From assembly GCA_028532815.1 (NCBI GenBank), contig JAQQAS010000037.1:124001-188000 (forward strand): a DNA stretch of 64,000 bases. Direction: 5' to 3'. Below, piece by piece: positions 33,741-41,704 of this stretch. Origin of the DNA: Pleomorphochaeta sp. GTDB lineage: Bacteria; Spirochaetota; Spirochaetia; Sphaerochaetales; Sphaerochaetaceae. The notes below the pieces were generated by a model. It did not search any database. It had not been told where the DNA came from and saw only the letters and a program-made list of their open reading frames with translations. The first letter of the stretch is position 1, and each line of letters opens with the position of its first letter. The position numbers were made by a program, and so were the translations under genes.

Positions 33741-34385
33741 ATGATAATTGAACGCAGAATGACTAGACACCCTATAACATGTAATCCAGAAATGTCTTTA
33801 GCAGATGCTACAGCATTGATGAAGCAGGAAAAAGTTCATCGCTTACCAGTTTTAAATAAAGAAAAACAATTGGTTGGACTTATTACGGAAAAAGATATTT
33901 TATATGCTTCTCCATCTCCTGCAAGTTCTCTATCAATACATGAGATGGCATACTTGTTAAGTCGTTTAACTGTTGGCAAATTAATGAATAAAAATGTTGT
34001 AACTATAGAAAAAGATACTACTGTTGAAGAAGCAGCTAGGCTAATGGTAGACCAAGATTTATCATGTCTTCCCGTTTTAGAAGCAGGAAAACTAATTGGA
34101 ATAATTACAAAATCTGATATGTTTAAGATATTACTTGAATTATTCGGAGCTAGGCATTTTGGTGTTAGAGTTTCTTACCTTGTAGAGGATCAACCTGGAA
34201 CTATTGCTCATATTACATCAGCATTAGAAAAAAACGGGATTGATATCATTACATTTGGAACATTTATGGGAACCGATCCAACAAATGCAATTTGTACTAT
34301 GAAAGTACAAGGGGCTTCGATGACAAAAGTTATTGAAATAATAAAACCTTTCGTTTCCCAAATCCTAGATATACAGGAGGTCTGA
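33741..34385 (+). CDS. CBS-domain pair with C-terminal ACT domain (AcuB-like)
   Basis: A 214-aa soluble protein. CBS motif 1 is at about 7-60 (RRMTRHPITCNPEMSLADA), CBS 2 at about 80-130 (KLMNKNVVTIEKDTTVEEA), and an ACT-like domain at about 140-214 (GVRVSYLVEDQPGTIAHITSA). CBS pairs bind adenine nucleotides and ACT domains bind amino acids, so a metabolic sensing role is likely; the target is unknown. AGGAG precedes the ATG. A 7-bp dyad, TTTCTAC with GTAGAAA, lies upstream at 33675-33694. It overlaps the Smr gene by 1 bp. Confidence 0.87.
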   Translation: MIIERRMTRHPITCNPEMSLADATALMKQEKVHRLPVLNKEKQLVGLITEKDILYASPSPASSLSIHEMAYLLSRLTVGKLMNKNVVTIEKDTTVEEAARLMVDQDLSCLPVLEAGKLIGIITKSDMFKILLELFGARHFGVRVSYLVEDQPGTIAHITSALEKNGIDIITFGTFMGTDPTNAICTMKVQGASMTKVIEIIKPFVSQILDIQEV

Positions 34386-35611
34386 TGGCCAGGAAGAGGA
34401 AAAAAGGCTCTCAGAAACGACAAAATGCGGCTGGAGACAGTCGCGTTTCTGTCTTAACTGAGGATGGAGACACCTTTAACCCTTTTAAAGATATTAAGAA
34501 TGTTAACGTTGAGGTTTTGAAAAAAACAAATAAAATCGATAATAAAAAGAAAAATATAAAAAAAGAGCCAATCGTCGAAAAATTAGATGATGATGTATCT
34601 TTTGCAGATATTTTTCAACAATGGGAAAAAGGTGGAGTTATAAATGCTAAAAAAGCTAACCAAACTCCAAAAAAAGAAGCGGATAATGAAGATTTTGCCA
34701 AAATATTTGATCAATGGGAAATTAGCCAAGGTTTAAAACCTAAGTATGCTAAAAAACCTAAAGACAGTCCAAATAGAAAAGTTAGTAAATATAAACCAAC
34801 AAAAGACTTTGGTAAATTGTTAGATCAATTTGAAAATGGAACTTCATTAAACAATAAAACAGATAAAAAAATAAAACAAAAGAATAATAAAAAAACATAC
34901 TCTAAAAAGGAGCTAAATCAAAACAATTCCATTGAAAAGGAAGAAAAGGTATTGAAAAATATATCATCTCATCAAATAAAAGAAGATGATAAAAATTCTG
35001 ATGCCAAAAAGGATGTGGCTTGGAGTGCTAATAGTAATTATTCACCTAAAATTGAATCTGTAGATAAGAAAAAACCATCCCCAAAATCTGAAAAAGAGAA
35101 GCATGGACAAAAGAATAGCGATAACTCTAATCTTCGGGGAAAGGAAATATCTGATATGGATATAAAAGTACAAAGCCCAAAGACAAAGTCTAAATGGGAT
35201 TTTAGTGATATATATGGTGCTTGGGAATCTAAACATAGTGAAGAGGAAATGATTGAAGCTAAAAAGCTAAAAGAAAAGAAAGAGAGTAAAGGAATTTCTA
35301 TCTCTTATCTTAGATCAATGAAACCTCAAGATGAAATAGATTTACATGGTTTAACTAGTGATATAGCTGCTTTGAAAGTTAGTGAATTTCTTGTAAACTC
35401 AAGAAATAAAGGTTTGAAAAAAGTAAGTATTATTACAGGTAAAGGCCTTCATAGTGAAAATGGTAAGTGTGTTTTACGAGAAGTTGCCCTAGAGGAAATA
35501 AGATATTCAAATATAGTCAGAGAAGCATACCATCCTAAAGCAATAGATGGTGGTTCTGGTGTTATTTGGGTTATTTTTAAGTCTATAACAGATAAGAAAA
35601 TATATTATTAA
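34385..35611 (+). CDS. Smr-domain protein with a long lysine-rich repeat region
   Basis: A 408-aa protein. The C-terminal Smr domain (about 316-402) has the signature DLHGLTSDIAALKVSEFL and ITGKGLHSENG. The N-terminal 310 residues are highly charged, low in complexity, and carry four copies of a short motif: FADIFQQWE (73-81), FAKIFDQWE (104-112), FGKLLDQFE (142-150) and FSDIYGAWE (273-281). Smr domains of the MutS2/YdaL type bind or nick nucleic acid and act in ribosome-collision rescue or DNA repair. It starts inside the TGA of the CBS-ACT gene (TGATGG), with AGGAGG upstream, so the two are translationally coupled. Confidence 0.88.
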   Translation: MARKRKKGSQKRQNAAGDSRVSVLTEDGDTFNPFKDIKNVNVEVLKKTNKIDNKKKNIKKEPIVEKLDDDVSFADIFQQWEKGGVINAKKANQTPKKEADNEDFAKIFDQWEISQGLKPKYAKKPKDSPNRKVSKYKPTKDFGKLLDQFENGTSLNNKTDKKIKQKNNKKTYSKKELNQNNSIEKEEKVLKNISSHQIKEDDKNSDAKKDVAWSANSNYSPKIESVDKKKPSPKSEKEKHGQKNSDNSNLRGKEISDMDIKVQSPKTKSKWDFSDIYGAWESKHSEEEMIEAKKLKEKKESKGISISYLRSMKPQDEIDLHGLTSDIAALKVSEFLVNSRNKGLKKVSIITGKGLHSENGKCVLREVALEEIRYSNIVREAYHPKAIDGGSGVIWVIFKSITDKKIYY

Positions 35612-35617
35612 ATTCAT

Positions 35618-35645
35618 AGCAAGAAGATATTTCTTCTTGCTTTAT
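35618..35645 (+). terminator. Terminator after the Smr gene
   Basis: AGCAAGAAGA (35618-35627) pairs with TCTTCTTGCT (35632-35641) around a 4-nt loop, followed by a short TTTAT. Confidence 0.7.
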
Positions 35646-35651
35646 AATATC

Positions 35652-35689
35652 AAAAAAAATGCACTACAACCTATATGGTTAGTGCATTT
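35652..35689 (-). terminator. Terminator of infA
   Basis: On the minus strand AAATGCACTA (35689-35680) pairs with TAGTGCATTT (35666-35657), followed by a run of T from the A-run at 35652-35659. It sits just after the infA stop. Confidence 0.85.
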
Positions 35690-35693
35690 ATTG

Positions 35694-35912
35694 TTATCTT
35701 TCTCTATAAATAATACGACCTTTAGTTAAATCGTAAGGGGATAGAGCAACTCTAACTGTATCACCAGGTACAATTCTAATGTAATGCTTGCGCATCTTAC
35801 CTGATAGATGTGCTAAGATAACGTGTTTGTTCTGTAATTCTACACGGAACATTGTGTTTGGTAGTGCTTCTTTTACAAGACCTTCTACTTCAATTGCTTC
35901 TTCTTTGGCCAC
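35694..35912 (-). CDS. infA: Translation initiation factor IF-1
   Basis: IF-1 binds the 30S A site during initiation. The OB-fold sequence is fully recognisable: [20 protein letters not shown], then [13 protein letters not shown] and [15 protein letters not shown] chose GTG at 35912 (product (M)[10 protein letters not shown], 72 aa, the standard IF-1 length) over ATG 35924. Bases 35923-35918 read GGAGGG on the minus strand, which is a Shine-Dalgarno placed exactly for the GTG, and the ATG itself overlaps that site. The gene stands alone and has its own terminator. Confidence 0.95.
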   Translation of the reverse strand: MAKEEAIEVEGLVKEALPNTMFRVELQNKHVILAHLSGKMRKHYIRIVPGDTVRVALSPYDLTKGRIIYRER

Positions 35913-35924
35913 ATAGCCCTCCAT

Positions 35925-36243
35925 TTTTATCTTCTAAAACTTTTCAGTTTTTTAAAAATTTATATGTTTTTTCACTTATTCTAAAACAAGTTTTATTTTT
36001 TCCTACAAGAGTCAATATACTGTTTTTAATAATTAATTTCAATATTATAAGGAATAATGAATTAATATTAAATTTTGCGCAACAAGTAATTATAGCTCAT
36101 TGAGAAGCTAAATGAAATATATATCTAAATATTTTTATTTTTTTTGTAATAAAAGGGAGGATATGGTAGAGGGGGTTTAATTCCTACTAATCCTATGGTA
36201 TTATAGTGATATAAATATTTAATTTAATTTGGAGAATAATATA
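35925..36243. promoter_or_regulatory. Divergent infA/rrf2 intergenic region with Rrf2-type boxes
   Basis: About 300 bp without a gene. Near the rrf2 end, TAATTCCTA (36178-36186) and TAATCCTA (36188-36195) form a tandem pair overlapping the -35 position of a promoter whose -10 is TATTAT (36199-36204). The inverse of the first box, TAGGAATTA, recurs twice before cysK. The remainder is A+T-rich with no recognisable structure. Confidence 0.6.
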
Positions 36244-36678
36244 ATGATGATTTCAACTAAAGGCAGATATGCTTTAAGGGTTATGGTCGATTTAGCTAAA
36301 CATATGGATGATGAAAATTACATATCATTGAAAGCGATATCTCAAAGACAAGAAATTTCTTTGAAGTATTTAGAAGCAATTATAGGTATTTTAAATAGAG
36401 CTGGATTTGTGCAGAGTCTAAGAGGGGTAAATGGAGGATACCGGTTAACAAGAGATTCTTCACAGTACAGTGTTGGTGAAATACTTAGATTAACAGAAGG
36501 AGGGCTAACGTTAGTAAATTGTACAAGTTGTAATAATGATTCTATGTGTAGTCGTGCTGATAATTGTTATACACTTCCTGTTTGGGCTAACTTAGAGACT
36601 ATCATAAATAATTATTTGGATAAGGTTTCTTTATATGATATTTTAAATCGGGATTATAAGATTGATTTGGAAAAATAA
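36244..36678 (+). CDS. Rrf2-family regulator (IscR/CymR type)
   Basis: A 144-aa winged-helix regulator: MISTKGRYALRVMVDLA N-terminus, QEISLKYLEAIIGILNRAG recognition region and SLRGVNGGYRL wing. Four Cys in VNCTSCNNDSMCSRADNC match the region where IscR binds a [2Fe-2S] cluster, although IscR has three Cys and a His. ATG 36244 follows GGAG at 36231-36234; the TTG 36229 is rejected. It is followed by cysK, iscS and mnmA, so it probably senses cysteine or Fe-S status. Shared TAGGAATTA boxes in front of it and cysK support control of both. Confidence 0.92.
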   Translation: MMISTKGRYALRVMVDLAKHMDDENYISLKAISQRQEISLKYLEAIIGILNRAGFVQSLRGVNGGYRLTRDSSQYSVGEILRLTEGGLTLVNCTSCNNDSMCSRADNCYTLPVWANLETIINNYLDKVSLYDILNRDYKIDLEK

Positions 36679-36679
36679 C

Positions 36680-36742
36680 TAATCCCTATTGACTTAATAG
36701 GAATTATGCGTTATATATATCATATAAGATTAATAGGAATTA
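36680..36742 (+). promoter_or_regulatory. cysK promoter with Rrf2-type boxes
   Basis: The promoter is TTGACT (36689-36694), 17-bp spacer, TATATA (36712-36717). TAATCCCTA (36680-36688) and TAGGAATTA (36698-36706) form an inverted repeat around the -35. A second TTAATAGGAATTA (36730-36742; the first copy is 36694-36706) lies past the start site. The boxes resemble those upstream of the Rrf2 gene. Confidence 0.65.
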
Positions 36743-36763
36743 ATAATTCTGCTAGGAGATATA

Positions 36764-37693
36764 ATGAAAATTGCAAACGGAGTAGATAAATTAGTAGGTA
36801 GAACACCTCTTTTAGAATTAACAAGATTAAAAGAAAAAAATAATTTATTTGGAAATATAATCGTAAAATTAGAATATTATAACCCTTCCGGGTCTGTAAA
36901 AGATAGAGCTGCTAGACAAATGATTCAAGCTGCTCAAGAACAAGGCTTTTTAAAAAAAGATTCTGTAATCATTGAACCAACTAGTGGTAATATTGGAATA
37001 AGTTTATCAATGATGGCAGCAATTAATGGCTACAGAGCAATTATGGTAATGCCTTCAACAATGAGTGTTGAAAGACAAAAACTAATGAAAGCTTATGGCT
37101 CTGAAATTGTATTAACTGATGGAAAACTAGGAATGAAAGGTGCAATTGATAAAGCTAATGAATTAGCACAAGAAATTGAAAACAGTTTTATTCCAAGACA
37201 ATTTGATAACCCTAATAATCCATTAGCCCATTATCAATATACAGCTAATGAGATTTGGGAAGATACTGATGGTAAAATAGATTTCTTCGTAGCTGGTGTT
37301 GGAACTGGTGGTACTTTAAGTGGCACAGCAAAAGCCCTAAAGGAAAAAAATAATAACATCAAAGTTGTTGCAGTTGAACCTACAGGTTCTCCTGTTATAA
37401 GTAAAGGGGAAAAAGGTCCTCATAAAATTCAAGGTATTGGCGCTGGCTTTATACCAGGAAATTTAGACACTTCAATTATTGACTCAGTCATAGTTGTAGA
37501 TGATAGTGATGCTTTTTCTTCTTCAGGTGTATTAGCTAGAACCGAAGGCGTTTTAGTAGGTATTTCTTCAGGAGCTGCCCTTAAGGCTGCTATTGATCTA
37601 GCTAGTAAAGAAGAAAATAAAGGTAAAAATATTGTCGCAATTTTACCTGACACTGGTGAAAGATACCTTTCAACAGCATTATTTGAAAATTAA
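36764..37693 (+). CDS. cysK: Cysteine synthase (O-acetylserine sulfhydrylase)
   Basis: A 309-aa PLP enzyme that makes cysteine from O-acetylserine and sulfide. Key motifs are NPSGSVKDRAA (PLP Lys), EPTSGNIGISL, GVGTGGTLSGTAK and the C-terminal PDTGERYLST. Length and motifs are typical for CysK/CysM; I cannot rule out a related beta-synthase. GGAG precedes ATG 36764. It heads an operon with cysteine desulfurase (12 bp gap) and MnmA, all supplying sulfur for tRNA thiolation and clusters. Confidence 0.95.
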   Translation: MKIANGVDKLVGRTPLLELTRLKEKNNLFGNIIVKLEYYNPSGSVKDRAARQMIQAAQEQGFLKKDSVIIEPTSGNIGISLSMMAAINGYRAIMVMPSTMSVERQKLMKAYGSEIVLTDGKLGMKGAIDKANELAQEIENSFIPRQFDNPNNPLAHYQYTANEIWEDTDGKIDFFVAGVGTGGTLSGTAKALKEKNNNIKVVAVEPTGSPVISKGEKGPHKIQGIGAGFIPGNLDTSIIDSVIVVDDSDAFSSSGVLARTEGVLVGISSGAALKAAIDLASKEENKGKNIVAILPDTGERYLSTALFEN

Positions 37694-37705
37694 ATTTTTG
37701 AAATA

Positions 37706-38845
37706 ATGATATATGCTGATAATGCGGCAACAACGAAAATTGATCAAGAAGTTTTAGATTCTATGCTTAATTACCTAAAAGGTGATTACGGGAACTCTTC
37801 TAGCCCTCATTTATTTGGAAGGAAGGCAAAAGAGGCCCTATTAAAAGCAAGAGAAACTATTGCAAAGATTATAAATTGTGCCCCTAATGAAATATTCTTT
37901 ACCTCCGGCGGTAGTGAAAGTATAACGCAAGCTATACTATCTGCTGCCTCATGGGGAGAGAATCATAATAAAAAACATATAATATCTAGTAGTATTGAAC
38001 ACCCTGCGGTGCTCAATACTTTACTTAGTTTAGAGGAAAACGGTTTTAAGATTGATTTAGTAAAACCTAATAATCGTGGAATTGTTGATTATAAAAAAAT
38101 AGAGAGTTTAATTAATAATGATACCGCTCTTGTTAGCATTATGTATGCTAACAATGAAATCGGTACTATACAGCCAATACAAGAAATTGGCTGTATTTGT
38201 CGTAAAAAAGGTGTTTTATTTCATAGCGATTGTGTGCAGGCTATTTCTCATTTAGATATTGATGTTAATCGTGATAATTTAGATATGATATCTTTTTCAG
38301 CCCATAAATTTCATGGTCCTAAAGGTATTGGTATATTATATTGTAAAAAAACTTTTGCCTTAACTCCATTGATTTATGGTGGTGCACAAGAAAGGGGTAA
38401 AAGAGGTGGAACTGAAAATATTGCAAGTATAGTTGCTATGGCGAAAGCTTTGGAAATTCAAAGTAATAATTTAATTGAAAATGAACTTAAAATTAAAAGG
38501 ATTAGAGATTTTCTTGAAAATAAATTATTAACTATTGAAGATTCTCATATCAATGGGGATAGACAAAGTAGGCTTTCTAGTATTATAAACATTAGGTTCG
38601 ATAAAGTTGAAGCTGAAACTTTGTTGTTGCTATTGGATAAAAAGAATATATATGTTTCAACTGGTTCTGCCTGTAGCTCAGGCTCTATAGAACCTAGTCA
38701 TGTTTTAATGAATTTAGATTTATCAAAAGAAGAGGCTAATTGTTCAATTAGAATATCTTTGAGCAAATATAATAGTGATGAAGAAGTTGCAACTATCTTT
38801 TCTGAAATAAAAGAGATAGTTAATTATATAAGAAGTTTTAATTAA
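37706..38845 (+). CDS. Cysteine desulfurase (IscS/NifS family)
   Basis: A 379-aa class V aminotransferase-fold enzyme that transfers sulfur from cysteine to an active-site Cys. Seen: YADNAATTKID N-terminus, the PLP-Lys motif SFSAHKFHGPKG, and the catalytic loop STGSACSSGSIEPSHVLMNL. It lies between cysK and mnmA, which fits a sulfur donor for 2-thiouridine synthesis and possibly Fe-S cluster assembly. No scaffold gene (iscU, sufB) is nearby. Confidence 0.95.
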   Translation: MIYADNAATTKIDQEVLDSMLNYLKGDYGNSSSPHLFGRKAKEALLKARETIAKIINCAPNEIFFTSGGSESITQAILSAASWGENHNKKHIISSSIEHPAVLNTLLSLEENGFKIDLVKPNNRGIVDYKKIESLINNDTALVSIMYANNEIGTIQPIQEIGCICRKKGVLFHSDCVQAISHLDIDVNRDNLDMISFSAHKFHGPKGIGILYCKKTFALTPLIYGGAQERGKRGGTENIASIVAMAKALEIQSNNLIENELKIKRIRDFLENKLLTIEDSHINGDRQSRLSSIINIRFDKVEAETLLLLLDKKNIYVSTGSACSSGSIEPSHVLMNLDLSKEEANCSIRISLSKYNSDEEVATIFSEIKEIVNYIRSFN

Positions 38846-38865
38846 GGAATTTGGAGAATATAAAA

Positions 38866-39933
38866 ATGAGTAGAATGATGATTGCCATGAGTGGTGGAGT
38901 TGATAGTAGCGTAGCAGCCTTATTGATGAGTGAAAAAGGTTATCAATGTAGTGGCGCCACCATGAAACTATATGAAGATGAATCTTCCTCCTGCTCAATT
39001 AATACTAAAAGTTGTTGTGCTTTATCAGATATTGAAGATGCTAGGAGTGTTTGTGCCACTTTAGGTATTGATTATCATGTATTCAACTTTAAAGATAAAT
39101 TTCAAGAGCAAGTTATTGAAAGATTTGTTGATTCTTATGAAAATGGTTTAACTCCAAATCCTTGTATTGATTGTAATCGATATTTAAAATTTGAGCATTT
39201 ATATAAAAAAGCTAGAATATTAGGTTTTGATAAAGTAGTTACTGGTCATTATGCAATTATTGAAGAAATTGATGGAATCTTTTATTTAAAGAAAGGTATA
39301 GATCCAACAAAAGATCAAAGTTATTTTCTTTACGATTTAAACCAGGAGCAATTAGCCCATATAAGTTTTCCTTTAGGTTCTTTGAATAAAAGTGAAGTTA
39401 GAGAAATAGCTGAAAAGCATAATTTCATTAATGCAAAGAAAAATGATAGCCAAGATATTTGTTTTGTCTCTAATAAAAAGTATTCTCAATTTATTGAAGA
39501 ATATAGAAACAAAATGTACCCTAAAGGTAATTTTGTTGATATGGATGGAAATATTCTAGGTCAGCATAAAGGAATCATTAATTACACTATCGGACAAAGA
39601 AGAGGCTTAGGCGTTAGCTATAGTGAACCTTTATATGTTCATAAAGTTGATGCAAAGAAGAATGAAATTGTTCTTTGTAAGAAATCTGAGTTAATAAAAA
39701 AAGAGTTCGATGTAAAAAATGTAACTTATACCTATCTTGAAACTCCACCAAGTGAGATGAAAATTACTGTTAAAACTCGTTACAGACAAGTTGAGCAAAA
39801 TGCTACTTTATTTTCAACATCTAAAGATACTGTTCACATTGTTTTAGAAGAAGGCCAGGATGCAATAGCCCCCGGTCAAGCTGCAGTATTTTATGATGGA
39901 GATATCGTAGTTGGCGGTGGTCAAATTATATAA
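38866..39933 (+). CDS. mnmA: tRNA-specific 2-thiouridylase
   Basis: A 355-aa enzyme that thiolates U34 of Lys, Glu and Gln tRNAs. Motifs: SGGVDSSVAALL (PP-loop ATP site), NPCIDCNRYLKF (first catalytic Cys), DSQDICFV (second catalytic Cys) and YTIGQRRGLG. ATG 38866 follows TTGGAG; the TTG 38851 reading is rejected. The preceding desulfurase provides the sulfur. A strong terminator follows. Confidence 0.96.
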   Translation: MSRMMIAMSGGVDSSVAALLMSEKGYQCSGATMKLYEDESSSCSINTKSCCALSDIEDARSVCATLGIDYHVFNFKDKFQEQVIERFVDSYENGLTPNPCIDCNRYLKFEHLYKKARILGFDKVVTGHYAIIEEIDGIFYLKKGIDPTKDQSYFLYDLNQEQLAHISFPLGSLNKSEVREIAEKHNFINAKKNDSQDICFVSNKKYSQFIEEYRNKMYPKGNFVDMDGNILGQHKGIINYTIGQRRGLGVSYSEPLYVHKVDAKKNEIVLCKKSELIKKEFDVKNVTYTYLETPPSEMKITVKTRYRQVEQNATLFSTSKDTVHIVLEEGQDAIAPGQAAVFYDGDIVVGGGQII

Positions 39934-39988
39934 AGGGTGACAACTATCCTTTTTATTAAATAAATATTTATCTTCAAACGATAAAGAA

Positions 39989-40020
39989 AGGCTTCTAGAG
40001 TTTAATACTAGAAGCCTTTA
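39989..40020. terminator. Bidirectional terminator
   Basis: AGGCTTCTAG (39989-39998) pairs with CTAGAAGCCT (40008-40017), followed by TTA. It lies between the convergent mnmA and symporter genes. On the minus strand the stem is followed by TTCTTT. Confidence 0.78.
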
Positions 40021-40039
40021 ATAATATAATTATTACTTA

Positions 40040-41419
40040 TTATTTACCAAAGGTAGTTATATAACCTTGGATAAATATATATAGAACAATTATTGGTAAA
40101 ATGTAACTTACATATATTCTTGCCCATTTAGGGAATTTAATACCTGATCCCTGGTCTGCTTCTTTAATAAAATTATTAAAGCCCCAACCATATCTTTTAC
40201 TGCAGCTAAACAATAAGAAAATCATTGAACCAAGTGGTAAAAGTGTTGTACTTACAAAGAAATCTTCTAAATCTAAGACACCTGTTCCAGGACCTAAAGG
40301 TTGGAAGTTAGACCATAGATTAAATCCAAGAATACAAGGAATTGATAAAATGATTATTGCAATCATATTTACAATAGTCGCTTTCTTTCTATCTATTTTC
40401 CAAACATCAATCCAATAAGAAATAATATTTTCAAATACTGCAACTAAAGTTGAAAGAGCTGCAAAGCTCATAAATACAAAGAATAAAGATCCCCAAAGTC
40501 TACCTAAAGGCATTTGATTAAAAATATTAGGTAAAGTTACAAATAATAGACCAGGTCCTGCACTTGGATCAATTCCAAAAGCAAAACAAGCTGGGAAAAT
40601 AATTAAACCACTAACTATAGCTACAAAAGTATCAAGGCCGATAACTCTTAAGCTCTCTCCTGTTAAAGTGTGTTTTTTATCAATATAAGAACCAAAGATT
40701 GCCATTGATCCAATACCAATGCTTAGTGTAAAGAAAGCCTGTCCCATAGCAGCAAAAATAGCTTCACTGAGCCCATTTTCTATCATATGAGAAAAGTTAG
40801 GAGCTAAGTAGAATTTTAATCCTTTAGAAGCCCCTTCTAAAGTTATAGAATTAATTGCAAGTATAACCATTAGGGCAATTAATGCACTCATCATTAATTT
40901 AGTAATTTTTTCAACACCTTTTTCTAAGCCAATACCAACAATTGATAAAGCAATGATCACAGAAACAGCCATCCAAATAAATTGAGATGTAGGATTAGCT
41001 AGCATACTAGTAAAGAAGCTTCCAATTTCTTCAGTACTAAGAGGACTAAAGGTGCCTTGAGCACTATGTACCATATAAGATAATAGCCAACCTGTAATTG
41101 TGGTATAGAACATCATAAGTAGATAGTTACCAATTATTGCGATATGGCCATAATAATGCCATTTAGTTCCTTTTGGTTCTAAGGCTTTTAAAGCACCACC
41201 GATATTTTGTTTACTAGCTCTTCCTATTGCAAACTCCATTACCATAATAGGAGCCCCTAATATAACCAAAAATAATAAATATATTAATACAAAGGCACCT
41301 CCACCATATTTTCCAGTAATATATGGGAATCTCCAAACATTTCCAAGTCCAATAGCACAGCCTGCTGAAAGTAGAATAAATCCTAATCTACTTTTAAGAG
41401 ATTCTCTCTCTTTTTCCAT
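40040..41419 (-). CDS. Sodium-dependent transporter, neurotransmitter:sodium symporter (NSS) family
   Basis: A 459-aa, about 11-12-segment LeuT-fold transporter. The family signature GCAIGLGNVWRFPYITGKYG is at the N-terminus, and the Na+/substrate-binding segments IGSMAIFGSYID and FAALSTLVAVFENI are recognisable. Bacterial members take up amino acids such as Trp, Leu or Tyr with Na+. Substrate is not predictable here. AGGAG precedes the ATG. Its promoter (41539-41567) is divergent from glyA. Confidence 0.93.
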   Translation of the reverse strand: MEKERESLKSRLGFILLSAGCAIGLGNVWRFPYITGKYGGGAFVLIYLLFLVILGAPIMVMEFAIGRASKQNIGGALKALEPKGTKWHYYGHIAIIGNYLLMMFYTTITGWLLSYMVHSAQGTFSPLSTEEIGSFFTSMLANPTSQFIWMAVSVIIALSIVGIGLEKGVEKITKLMMSALIALMVILAINSITLEGASKGLKFYLAPNFSHMIENGLSEAIFAAMGQAFFTLSIGIGSMAIFGSYIDKKHTLTGESLRVIGLDTFVAIVSGLIIFPACFAFGIDPSAGPGLLFVTLPNIFNQMPLGRLWGSLFFVFMSFAALSTLVAVFENIISYWIDVWKIDRKKATIVNMIAIIILSIPCILGFNLWSNFQPLGPGTGVLDLEDFFVSTTLLPLGSMIFLLFSCSKRYGWGFNNFIKEADQGSGIKFPKWARIYVSYILPIIVLYIFIQGYITTFGK

Positions 41420-41538
41420 AATTCCAACTCCTCAATCAGTTTAGTTTTTATTGTTTATTTTTATATATTAAGTTTTTTGAACATGTTTAAATACAAGCAA
41501 TATAATTAAATACAAAAGTTAAAATACAACATATTCAA

Positions 41539-41567
41539 ATAACATTCTAGTTATATTAATATGTCAA
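41539..41567 (-). promoter_or_regulatory. Promoter of the NSS symporter gene
   Basis: Minus-strand TTGACA (41567-41562), 17-bp spacer, TGTTAT (41544-41539). It sits about 120 bp before the ATG at 41419. Confidence 0.6.
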
Positions 41568-41646
41568 CTATAAGAAATCAATAAAATATTTTAGAAAAAT
41601 ACACTAGCTTTTTTTACTATTATTATATTTTCTTTATTTCAACATG

Positions 41647-41675
41647 TTGACACTTTTTTGTATTGAAAAGAAAAT
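41647..41675 (+). promoter_or_regulatory. Candidate glyA promoter
   Basis: TTGACA (41647-41652) followed after 17 bp by a poor GAAAAT (41670-41675). AACATGTT at 41641-41648 overlaps the -35, and the same 8-bp palindrome occurs at 41480-41487. The 285-bp intergenic region shows no recognisable glycine riboswitch. Confidence 0.45.
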
Positions 41676-41704
41676 AAGAGTATAAATTTAATTGGGGGGT
41701 CAAA

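Noticed and set aside
35852-36103. Plus-strand ORF overlapping infA
   Set aside because: It is the antisense of infA followed by A+T-rich DNA, with no coding features or ribosome site.
41420-41704. Glycine riboswitch upstream of glyA
   Set aside because: No tandem glycine aptamer pattern; the region looks like two divergent promoters.
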